From Lentzea pudingi (lineage in GTDB: Bacteria > Actinomycetota > Actinomycetes > Mycobacteriales > Pseudonocardiaceae), in NCBI RefSeq assembly GCF_014646255.1, contig NZ_BMNC01000025.1, positions 1-43,058 on the forward strand: DNA of 43,058 nucleotides, in the 5' to 3' direction. How positions within the stretch are numbered: the stretch's first letter is position 1; each line of letters opens with the position of its first letter. The position numbers and the translations under genes were made by a program. The notes below the pieces were generated by a model that saw only the letters and a program-made list of their open reading frames with translations, was not told the origin of the DNA and ran no database searches. This document shows, one piece after another, positions 22,562 through 29,926 of the stretch.

Positions 22562-24016
22562 GTGGGCCTCATGGACGCGTTCACGCCGCAACCCAGGCCG
22601 TGCTGGGTCGCCGGCCGCCCCGAGCAGGGCGAGCGGGCGTTGGAGGTTCTCCACCCCTTCGACGGCACCGAGGTCGCCTCGGTGGCCGTGCCGGGCAGAG
22701 ATCAGGTGGAACGCGCGGTGGCGGCGGCCGCGGCCGTCGCCAAGGAGTTCCGGCGGACACCCGCGCACGTGCGGGCGGAGGCGTTGCTGCAGGTCTCGCG
22801 TTCGCTGGCCGAACGCGCCGAGGAGATCGCCGAGACGATCACCGCGGAGAACGGCAAACCGCTGAAGTGGGCCGAGATCGAGGTGTCCCGCGCGGTCAAC
22901 ACGTTCCGCTTCGCCGCCGAGGAGGCGCGGCGGTTCACCGGCGGGCTGCAGCGGCTCGACACCGAGGCCGGTGGTGTGGGGCGGATGGCGATCGTCCGGC
23001 ACGTGCCGCGCGGGCCCGTGCTGGCCGTGGCGCCGTTCAACTTCCCGCTGAACCTGGTGGCGCACAAGGTCGCGCCGGCGCTCGCGGTGGGCGCGCCGGT
23101 GATCGTGAAACCTGCGTCCGCGACACCGCTTTCCGCGCTGTTGCTGGGCGAGGTCCTGGCCGAGACCGATCTGCCCGAGGGCGCGTTCTCGATCCTTCCC
23201 GTGCGCGGCAAGGACATGGACGCCCTCGTGCAGGACGAACGACTGCCGGTCATCTCGTTCACCGGGTCGACGAAGGTCGGCTGGTCGTTGATGGATGCCG
23301 CGCCGCGCAAGCACGTCGTGATGGAGCTGGGTTCCAACGCGGCCGCCATCATCTGTCCTGATTGGACGGATCTGGACCACGCGGCGCAGCGGATCGCGAC
23401 GTTCGGCAACTACCAGGCCGGGCAGTCGTGCATCGCCGTGCAACGGGTGATCGTGGACCGGTCGAAGGCCGAGGAGTTCGTGCCGAAGCTCGTGGCGGCG
23501 GTGTCAGCGTTGAAGACCGGCGACCCGCACGACCCCGAGGTCGAGGTCGGTCCGTTGATCGACGAGGACAACGCACGGCGCGTCGAGGAGTGGGTCAACA
23601 TGGCCACCGACGTCGGCGCTCGCGTGCTCCTGGGCGGCAAGCGGACCGGGGCGACGGTCGAGCCGACCGTGCTCACCGGCGTGCCGAAGACCGCGAAGGT
23701 GTGGACCGAGGAGATCTTCGGGCCGGTGCTCGTGGTGTCCGTCGCGGACGGCGTCGAGGACGCGTTCGCGCAGGCCAACGACTCCAAGTACGGGTTGCAG
23801 GCTGGGGTGTTCACCCGCGACGTGCAGGTGGCGTTCGAGGCCGCGGCCGAGCTGGAGGTCGGTGGCGTGATCATCGGTGACGTGCCGTCCTACCGCGCCG
23901 ACCAGATGCCGTACGGCGGCGTGAAGGGGTCGGGCACCGGACGTGAGGGCGTCCGGTCGGCGATGGAGGACTTCACCGAGGAACGCATCACCGTGCTCAC
24001 CGGGATTCAGCTGTAG
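22562..24016 (+). CDS. Aldehyde dehydrogenase family protein
   Basis: 484 residues, NAD(P)-dependent ALDH superfamily. Visible: APFNFPLNLVAHKVAPALAVG (Asn of the active site), KPASATPLSA, FTGSTKVGW, general base Glu255 in VMELGSNAA, and nucleophile Cys290 in YQAGQSCIAVQR; C-terminal EIFGPVLVV and GGVKGSGTGREG. It oxidises an aldehyde to the acid (or acyl-CoA); substrate unknown, but the subgroup with this Cys context includes lactaldehyde and succinate-semialdehyde enzymes. GTG 22562 follows AGGG with spacing 6 and lies one base after the phosphotransferase stop, so the two form an operon. The 3' end overlaps the convergent monooxygenase by 10 bp. Confidence 0.92.
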   Translation: MGLMDAFTPQPRPCWVAGRPEQGERALEVLHPFDGTEVASVAVPGRDQVERAVAAAAAVAKEFRRTPAHVRAEALLQVSRSLAERAEEIAETITAENGKPLKWAEIEVSRAVNTFRFAAEEARRFTGGLQRLDTEAGGVGRMAIVRHVPRGPVLAVAPFNFPLNLVAHKVAPALAVGAPVIVKPASATPLSALLLGEVLAETDLPEGAFSILPVRGKDMDALVQDERLPVISFTGSTKVGWSLMDAAPRKHVVMELGSNAAAIICPDWTDLDHAAQRIATFGNYQAGQSCIAVQRVIVDRSKAEEFVPKLVAAVSALKTGDPHDPEVEVGPLIDEDNARRVEEWVNMATDVGARVLLGGKRTGATVEPTVLTGVPKTAKVWTEEIFGPVLVVSVADGVEDAFAQANDSKYGLQAGVFTRDVQVAFEAAAELEVGGVIIGDVPSYRADQMPYGGVKGSGTGREGVRSAMEDFTEERITVLTGIQL

Positions 24017-25263
24017 CCCAACGCCCTGCGCAGCACCCCGTCGTCGTCCGCGGCACCGGCGACGTGGCCGTCGGGCCGGATCAGGCGCCCGCCCGCGACC
24101 GTGAAACCCGGTCCGGCGGTGCGTGATCCGGCCACGAGCTCACCGCCCTCGGTCGTCAGCGGGGAGTCGGTGTAGACGAACGGGGTGAAGAGCTTGCCGG
24201 AGTCGATGCCCTCGCCCTTTACGAGCGCTTCGGCCCGGCGGGCCCGTTCCGCGGGAGTACCCGGCACCAGGAACCGCATGGTGTCGCCGGTGATGCGGAG
24301 GTTCTCGTCGGCGGCGGCACCGCGTTCGGCGTCGTAGGAGGCGAGCAGGTGCGGACCTGCCTCGCCGGCGCGGTCGGCGGCGATCTTCCACGCGGCGTTG
24401 TCGGCGTCGCAGATCCCGGAGTTCAGCCCGCGAGCACCGAACGGGCTCATCACGTGGGCGGCATCACCCGCGAGCAGGACCCTGTTGTCGCGCAGGATTT
24501 TCGCCCGGCGCTGGTGGAAGCGGTAGGTGGACTGCCAGACGACCTCGTACGGCCTGTCGCCGACGATCGCGCGGACGTGGGCGTCGGTGAGCTGGACGTC
24601 CTCGGCGACCTGCCAGTCGATCCGCCACACGCCGTCCGGCTGGGGATGCAGGAGGACCTGGCGGCCGGGATTCCACGGCGGGTCGAAGTAGAAGCGGCGC
24701 TCGGGCGTCTCGAAGTCCAGGTCGACGCGGACGTCGGCGATGATGAACCGGTCCTCGAACGAGAAGCCCTCGAACGGGATGCCCAGGAGCTGCCTGACCT
24801 TCGAGTGAACGCCGTCCGCCGCGATGCAATGACTCGCCCTGATTCCGTCCTGTGTGGACACTCCGTCGGCGTCCTGGACGAGGGCTTCGAGGGCGTGCCC
24901 GTAGCGGAGTTCGATCAGCGGTTCGGCGCGGACCCGTTCCTCCAGCAGCCGCTCGACGACGGTCTGCGGGGTGTTCACGAACGGCGGGAAACCCGTGCCC
25001 TCCGGGAAGGTGAGGGTCAGCACCTCGCGGTCGCGGTGGTAGGTGCGGCCGGTGTACCAGGTGACACCCGCGTCGGCGACGGCCTGCCCGACGCCGATCC
25101 GTTCGAGGACCTCCAGGACGTCGCGCTGCACGCAGATCGAACGGCTGCCCGTCCGCGTGCGCATCGGCTCCTTCTCCAGCACGATGCTCGGCACGCCGGC
25201 CCTCGCGAGGAACAGCGCGGAAGCCAGCCCCACCGGTCCGGCCCCGACCACCAGGACCGTCAC
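24007..25263 (-). CDS. FAD-dependent aromatic monooxygenase (PheA/TfdB type)
   Basis: 418 residues, FAD_binding_3 family. Dinucleotide-binding VVGAGPVGLASALFLARAG with LEKE at the end of strand 2, the DG motif CIAADGVHSKVR, and the GD motif LLAGDAAHVMSPFGARGLNSGICDADNAAWKI. Such enzymes hydroxylate phenolic or related rings using NAD(P)H and O2. A shorter C-terminal domain than TfdB. GTG start overlaps the stop of the MBL-fold gene (GTGA, 25260-25263); third gene of the choD operon, so it likely acts in the same catabolic route. Substrate unknown. Confidence 0.9.
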   Translation of the reverse strand: MTVLVVGAGPVGLASALFLARAGVPSIVLEKEPMRTRTGSRSICVQRDVLEVLERIGVGQAVADAGVTWYTGRTYHRDREVLTLTFPEGTGFPPFVNTPQTVVERLLEERVRAEPLIELRYGHALEALVQDADGVSTQDGIRASHCIAADGVHSKVRQLLGIPFEGFSFEDRFIIADVRVDLDFETPERRFYFDPPWNPGRQVLLHPQPDGVWRIDWQVAEDVQLTDAHVRAIVGDRPYEVVWQSTYRFHQRRAKILRDNRVLLAGDAAHVMSPFGARGLNSGICDADNAAWKIAADRAGEAGPHLLASYDAERGAAADENLRITGDTMRFLVPGTPAERARRAEALVKGEGIDSGKLFTPFVYTDSPLTTEGGELVAGSRTAGPGFTVAGGRLIRPDGHVAGAADDDGVLRRALGYS

Positions 25264-26219
25264 TGCAGGGCATCCCAGACGGCGCGGTCGCGTTCGGCGG
25301 TCCAGATCTCCGGCCAGTCCTTGCCGTCGCACTCGTCCCAGTAGCGCTGCACATCGAACGGCAGGCAGTGCTCGAAGATCGGCCAGCGCCCGTAGCGGCC
25401 TTCGAGCGTCCTGTGCGCCAGTTCGAACGCCTGCTTGAGCGTGCCGCCCTCGGAGTGGACCCCGCCGACCGTGCGGCGCAGTTCGTCGAGGAAGTGCCTG
25501 CTCTGGTTGATCGCGGCCTCGACCTCGATGCGGTCGCGGGCGACCTTGCCGCGCCCGCCGACCAGGACCTCGGCGCCCAGATCCTCGATCTCGTCCAAAG
25601 TGGACGTCGCCCACTCGTCGTGGAACGCGTCGCCGGTGTAGAGCGCGGCCTGCGACTCGACCAGGTCACCCGCGAACAGGATGCGTTGCTGCGGCAGCCA
25701 CGCCACGATGTCTCCGGCCGTGTGCCCGCGCCCGAGGAACTGCAGCACCAGGTCACCGCGTTCGTCGCCGAGCGGGATCGTCATGCGGTCGGAGAACGTC
25801 AGCGTCGGCCAGGTCAGGCCGGGGATCTCCTCCGGCTGTTCGAAGAGCCGCGGCATCCGGCCGAACTCGCTGTCCCAGTCCTGCTGGCCGCGTTCGGCGA
25901 TCAGCACGCGCGTCATCTCGTGCGCGACGATCTCCTGGGCCTCGAACGCGCTGGCCCCGAGCGTGCGCACGGCGTGGTAGTGGCTGAGCACGAGGTACCG
26001 GACGGGCTTGCGAGTGTGCTTGCGCAGTTGCGTGAGCCACCTGCGCGCCGCCGCGGGGGTGGCCCGCGCCTCGAAGCAGATCAGGAAGTCCTCGGCCTCG
26101 ATGGCCGCGACGTTGGGATCGCCTTCGGCGGTCAGGGTGTAGACACCATCGGCGAGTTCGACGAAGACCTCGTCCTTGGGGGCGAGGTCAGCGCTGGAGG
26201 CGAACGGCTTTTTGGCCAT
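25260..26219 (-). CDS. MBL-fold hydrolase with altered metal motif
   Basis: 319 residues of the metallo-beta-lactamase fold. The first metal motif reads SHYHAVRTLG: His80 and His82 are present, but the Asp-His that complete H-x-H-x-D-H are Val84-Arg85. Downstream GRGHTAGDIVAW (His) and LFAGDLVE (Asp) are kept. It may therefore hold one metal or work differently. N-terminal VFVELADGVYTLTAEGDPNVAAIEAEDFLICFEA is typical of the fold. Second gene of the operon, 12 bp after choD and overlapping the monooxygenase start; a lactonase or ester-cleaving step is possible but inferred. Confidence 0.82.
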   Translation of the reverse strand: MAKKPFASSADLAPKDEVFVELADGVYTLTAEGDPNVAAIEAEDFLICFEARATPAAARRWLTQLRKHTRKPVRYLVLSHYHAVRTLGASAFEAQEIVAHEMTRVLIAERGQQDWDSEFGRMPRLFEQPEEIPGLTWPTLTFSDRMTIPLGDERGDLVLQFLGRGHTAGDIVAWLPQQRILFAGDLVESQAALYTGDAFHDEWATSTLDEIEDLGAEVLVGGRGKVARDRIEVEAAINQSRHFLDELRRTVGGVHSEGGTLKQAFELAHRTLEGRYGRWPIFEHCLPFDVQRYWDECDGKDWPEIWTAERDRAVWDALQ

Positions 26220-26231
26220 GCCTCCACCGTG

Positions 26232-27908
26232 TCAGGACGCCTTCACGATCGGCAACCGCAATGCGGCTGGAGCTTGATCGGGAACCGCCGGGTTCTTCGG
26301 CTTCGTCGGGTTGATCCGCCGGTAGGGCTGCTCCTGGGCGGGCCGCTGGTCCAGCTCGCCCTTGTTCGGCCACAGCGAGAAGGCCCGCTCGGCCTGCGCG
26401 GTGATCGTGAGGCTCGGGTTCACGCCGAGGTTGGCGCTGATCGCCGAACCGTCCACAACGGACAGTCCGGGGTAGTTGAACACCCGGTGGTACGGGTCGA
26501 TCACGCCGCCCGCCTGGCTGTCCGCGATCGCGCAGCCGCCGATGAAGTGCGCGGTCAGCGGGATGTTGAACAGCTCGCCCCACGTGCCGCCGGCCATGCC
26601 GTCGATGTGCTTGGCCGCCAGCAGGTTCGCCGCGTGACCGGCCGGGATGAACGCCGGGTTCGGCTCGCCGTGCCCCTGCTTGCTGGTGAGCTTGCCGCGC
26701 TTGAGGAACGTGGTGATGGAGTTGTCGAGGCTCTGCATGACCAGCAGGATCACGGTCCGCTCGCTCCAGCGGTGCACGCTGAGCAGTCGCAGCAACCGGA
26801 GCGGGTGCCTCACGGCCTGCTTGATGAACTGCAGCCATCGCGGCGTGCTCAGCGCTCCGTCCGTGGCGAGGGTCTGCAGCATGCCCATGGCGTTGCTGCC
26901 CTTGCCGTACCGGACGGGCTCGATGTGCGTGATCGCGTCGGGGTGGATGGAGCTCGTGATCGCGACGCCCTGCGTGAAGTCGGTGTCCGGGTCGACCGTG
27001 TACCGCGCGGCACCGATGATCGACTCGGAGTTGGTGCGGGTGAGCTCGCCGAGCTTGTTCGAGATCTTCGGAAGCGTGGTCGCCTTCGCCTTGTGCAGCA
27101 ACTGCTGCGTGCCCCACGTGCCGGCCGCGATCACGACCTGGTCGGCCGTGAAGGTCCTGGTCGCCTTGCCACCGGTCATCCTGGTGTCGATGGTCCAGGT
27201 GCCGCCGGACTCGTTGAGCCGCGTCACCGTGGTCAGCGGGAAGACCTGGGCGCCGAGCTTCTCCGCGAGGTAGAGGTAGTTCTTGACCAGCGTGTTCTTG
27301 GCGCCGACCCGGCACCCCGACATGCAGCTGCCGCACTCGGTGCACCCGGTGCGTTCCGGCCCGGCGCCCCCGAAGTACGGGTCCGCGGCTCGCTTGCCGG
27401 GCTCGCCGAAAAACACGCCGACGGGCGTCGCGTGGTAGCTGTCCTCGACCCCCATGTCCTTCGCGACCTTCTGCATGACGACGTCGCTCGGGGTCGTCGT
27501 GGGGTTCGTGACGACGCCCAGCATCCGGCTCGCCTGGTCGTAGAACGGCTCCAGCTCGTCCTGCCAGTCGGTGATGTGCGCCCACTGCCGGTCCTCGTAG
27601 AACGGCTCGAGGGGCCGGTACAGCGTGTTCGCGTAGACGAGGCTCCCACCGCCGACACCCGCCCCGGCGAGCACCATGACGTTGCGGAGGGTGTGGATGC
27701 GCTGGATGCCGAAGCACTTGAGCTGCGGCGCCCACAGATACCTGCGGAGGTCCCAGCTGGTCTTGGCGAACTCGTCGTCGGCGAACCGGCGCCCCGCCTC
27801 CAGGACGGCGACGCGGTAGCCCTTCTCGGTCAGGCGGAGCGCGGCCACGCTTCCGCCGAACCCGGAGCCGACGATGACGACATCGAAGTTACCGGCGAGT
27901 TCACCCAT
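26232..27908 (-). CDS. choD: GMC oxidoreductase, ChoD-like (cholesterol oxidase-type)
   Basis: 558 residues, flavin-dependent GMC family. FAD loop VVIVGSGFGGSVAALRLTEKGY and LEAGRRF; GAGVGGGSLVYANTLY; a Cys-rich TGCTECGSCMSGCR that is typical of this subgroup; VVIAAGTWGTQQLL; and the C-terminal HFIGGCAIADSQAGGVIDPYHRVFNYPGLSVVDGSAISANLGVNPSLTI spread over the active-site region. Very close to M. tuberculosis Rv3409c by eye. ChoD-type proteins are annotated as cholesterol oxidases but the true substrate is debated. No ribosome site; -10 TACTCT (27916-27921) puts the start at the ATG, so leaderless. First gene of a three-gene operon. Confidence 0.9.
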   Translation of the reverse strand: MGELAGNFDVVIVGSGFGGSVAALRLTEKGYRVAVLEAGRRFADDEFAKTSWDLRRYLWAPQLKCFGIQRIHTLRNVMVLAGAGVGGGSLVYANTLYRPLEPFYEDRQWAHITDWQDELEPFYDQASRMLGVVTNPTTTPSDVVMQKVAKDMGVEDSYHATPVGVFFGEPGKRAADPYFGGAGPERTGCTECGSCMSGCRVGAKNTLVKNYLYLAEKLGAQVFPLTTVTRLNESGGTWTIDTRMTGGKATRTFTADQVVIAAGTWGTQQLLHKAKATTLPKISNKLGELTRTNSESIIGAARYTVDPDTDFTQGVAITSSIHPDAITHIEPVRYGKGSNAMGMLQTLATDGALSTPRWLQFIKQAVRHPLRLLRLLSVHRWSERTVILLVMQSLDNSITTFLKRGKLTSKQGHGEPNPAFIPAGHAANLLAAKHIDGMAGGTWGELFNIPLTAHFIGGCAIADSQAGGVIDPYHRVFNYPGLSVVDGSAISANLGVNPSLTITAQAERAFSLWPNKGELDQRPAQEQPYRRINPTKPKNPAVPDQAPAALRLPIVKAS

Positions 27909-27919
27909 GGATCGGAGAG

Positions 27920-27944
27920 TAGGCGTTACTTCCGGTAACGCCTA
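27920..27944. promoter_or_regulatory. 25-bp inverted repeat in the choD promoter
   Basis: TAGGCGTTAC-N5-GTAACGCCTA, a perfect 10-bp inverted repeat 11 bp upstream of the choD ATG. On the choD strand it covers the likely -35 (TAGGCG) and the spacer, touching the -10 TACTCT. The size and symmetry fit a TetR-type operator; no TetR gene is adjacent. Confidence 0.75.
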
Positions 27945-28055
27945 GTCCCCTATCGGTTCAGAGGGGCGAGGAGCGGTCATGAAGGCGGTCCAGAGGTCCA
28001 CTGCCTGTTCGAGGCTGAGCGCCGCGACCTGCGCCCGCGGACGCATCCCTTCAGC

Positions 28056-28292
28056 TCACAGAACCAGACCTTCGATGACCCAGACCATGAACGCCACGGC
28101 CAGCGCCGTGATCACCAGACCTCCGAGGACGAACAAGGTCAGCATCTTCCAGCCGATGCCGCCGACGCCCTCGCTCTCGTCGACCGCGTCGACGTCTTCC
28201 GGCACGTCCTCGAACTCTTGGACTTCGGCGTCCGGGTCGATCGTGTCCACATCACTGTTCTTGCCGTCGCCGAACAAGGCATCCAATTCCAC
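28056..28292 (-). CDS. Small acidic tail-anchored membrane protein
   Basis: 78 residues. The first 48 are highly acidic (VDTIDPDAEVQEFEDVPEDVDAVDESEG), followed by one transmembrane helix (about 50-73, MLTLFVLGGLVITALAVAFM) and a short tail. GTG start. It sits between choD and the tautomerase-like gene on the same strand. No family recognised; composition is clearly non-random, which supports a real gene. The 147 bp between it and the choD start hold only the operator and choD promoter. Confidence 0.65.
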   Translation of the reverse strand: MELDALFGDGKNSDVDTIDPDAEVQEFEDVPEDVDAVDESEGVGGIGWKMLTLFVLGGLVITALAVAFMVWVIEGLVL

Positions 28293-28331
28293 GCTCTCAT
28301 GGACGCACGGGGTAGCCGTCTGGTTGCAAGA

Positions 28332-28679
28332 TCAGGTTTGGGCCCATGCGGCAATCGGCAGACTGAGGTAAACGCCCACGTCAGCAAGGCCCGTGGCGTC
28401 GGCGATGGCGGCGCACAGGTCGTCGACGCGCTCCTGGCGACCCTGGGCACGGCTCTCGAACCACTTGGAGCGGACCTCGACCACGAGATCCATGCCGGTC
28501 GAGTCGAGCGGGCCGCGCTGGCGGAAGCGCAGGTCCACGTCGCCGGGCTGGAGGTCACCGTCGTAGGGCTCCTCCGGGCACTCCACCGCCAGCGAGACGG
28601 CGTGCGGGAGCATCGCCGCGAGGTCCTCGAGCACTGGGGTGGGCACGTGGGACGCGTAAGTGATCTCGACGAGCGGCAC
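28332..28679 (-). CDS. Tautomerase-fold protein with N-terminal Pro
   Basis: 115 residues. Starting at GTG 28679 the protein begins Met-Pro-Leu-Val-Glu-Ile-Thr-Tyr, placing Pro1 where 4-oxalocrotonate tautomerase and CHMI-type enzymes have their catalytic base after Met removal. The rest (VLEDLAAMLPHAVSLAVECPEEPYDGDLQPGDVDLRF ..., VVEVRSKWFESRA, ADVGVYLSLPIAAWAQ) fits an actinobacterial tautomerase-like family. Substrate unknown. The frame extends upstream to 28730 but that would cross the guaB3 terminator and lose Pro1. Confidence 0.72.
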   Translation of the reverse strand: MPLVEITYASHVPTPVLEDLAAMLPHAVSLAVECPEEPYDGDLQPGDVDLRFRQRGPLDSTGMDLVVEVRSKWFESRAQGRQERVDDLCAAIADATGLADVGVYLSLPIAAWAQT

Positions 28680-28695
28680 GGCGTCCAGCAAAGCA

Positions 28696-28727
28696 GAAGG
28701 GCGCGTCCCGGCTGGAACGCGCCCTTC
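28696..28727 (-). terminator. Terminator of the guaB2-guaB3 transcript
   Basis: GAAGGGCGCGT / ACGCGCCCTTC, 11 bp around a 10-nt loop, just past the guaB3 stop. On the leftward strand it is followed by CTTCTGCTTTGCT, a partial U-tract. Confidence 0.85.
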
Positions 28728-28740
28728 CACGACAAGACCT

Positions 28741-29874
28741 CTAGCCGCGGATCGTCAGGCCGACCTTCTGGAACTCCTTGAGGTCGGAGTAGCCGGTCTT
28801 GGCCATGGCCCGCTTGAGAGCGCCGAACAGGTTCGTCACGCCGCGCGGGTCGGCGGACGGGCCGAACAGGAGCTTGCGCAGGTCGAGTTCCTGGTCCACC
28901 GCGTCGGCGACGAGGCTGCGCGGCACGGACGGGTGCGCGGACGACGCCGTCCAGTACAGGCCCTGGCCCGGTGCCTCGGTCGCGGCGGCCAGCGGCTCGC
29001 CGAGCATCACGGCGTCGGCACCGCAGGCGATGGACTTCGCCACGTCGCCCGAGGTCGTGACGCCGCCGTCGGCGATGACGTGCACATAGCGGCCGCCGGT
29101 CTCGTCGAGGTAGTCGCGGCGCGCGGCCGCGGCGTCGGCGATCGCGGTGGCCATCGGCACGCCGATGCCCAGCACCGAGTCGGTGGTCGTGACGCCGGGC
29201 GTGTAGCCGTAGCCGACGATCACGCCCGCCGCGCCGGTGCGCATGAGGTGCATGGCGGTGCGGTAGTCACCGACGCCGCCGGCGATCACCGGGATGTCGA
29301 GGTCCGCGATGAACGACTTCAGGTTCAGCGGCTCACCACCGCGGGACACGTGCTCGGCCGAGATGATCGTGCCCTGCACGACCAGGATCTCGACGCCCGC
29401 GGCCAGCAGGTCCGGCGTGAGCTCCGCGGCGCGCTGCGGGCTGACGCGGACCGCCACGGTGACGCCCGACTCGCGGACCTGCTTGATCGCCTCGGCGACC
29501 AGGTCCATCTGCAACGGGGCCGCGTGCAGCTCCTGCAGCACCTTGACCGCCGCCGCCGGGTCGTCGCTGTCCTCGGTCGCCCGGACCAGGCGGAACAGCG
29601 CCTCGTCCACGTCGCCGTGACGGGCCCAGAGGCCCTCGGCGTTCAGCACACCGAGGCCACCGAGCTCGCCGACCGCGACCGCCGTGCCCGGCGACACGAT
29701 GGCATCGGTCGGGTGGGTGATCAGCGGGATGTCGAAGCGGTAGGCATCGATCTGCCACGTCGTGGAGACGTCCTTAGACGACCTCGTCCGACGCGACGGG
29801 ATGATCTCGATGTCGTCCAGCTCGTAGGCCCGCCTCGCGGTCCGGCCCATGCCGATCTCGACCAGATCGCGCAC
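28741..29874 (-). CDS. guaB3: GuaB3-family IMP dehydrogenase-related protein
   Basis: 377 residues, TIM barrel of the IMPDH/GMPR family without CBS domains, as in actinobacterial GuaB3 (Rv3410c). Visible: LDDIEIIPSRRTRSSKDVST, IPLITHPTDAIV, VAVGELGGLGVLN, VIAGGVGDYRTAMHLMRTGAAGVIVGYGYTPG, GVPMATAIADAAAARRDYLDETGGRYVHVIADGG, CGADAVMLGEPLA. At the position of the IMPDH catalytic Cys loop (GSICTT) the sequence reads PGVTTT, with no Cys. Role in purine interconversion is uncertain in actinobacteria. GTG start with GGAGAGGA, spacing 7; 52 bp after guaB2 and probably co-transcribed. Confidence 0.93.
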   Translation of the reverse strand: MRDLVEIGMGRTARRAYELDDIEIIPSRRTRSSKDVSTTWQIDAYRFDIPLITHPTDAIVSPGTAVAVGELGGLGVLNAEGLWARHGDVDEALFRLVRATEDSDDPAAAVKVLQELHAAPLQMDLVAEAIKQVRESGVTVAVRVSPQRAAELTPDLLAAGVEILVVQGTIISAEHVSRGGEPLNLKSFIADLDIPVIAGGVGDYRTAMHLMRTGAAGVIVGYGYTPGVTTTDSVLGIGVPMATAIADAAAARRDYLDETGGRYVHVIADGGVTTSGDVAKSIACGADAVMLGEPLAAATEAPGQGLYWTASSAHPSVPRSLVADAVDQELDLRKLLFGPSADPRGVTNLFGALKRAMAKTGYSDLKEFQKVGLTIRG

Positions 29875-29926
29875 CTGTGGTTCCTCTCCAGAGCACTAAG
29901 AACGGGCGTCTAGCAGCCCGAACACC

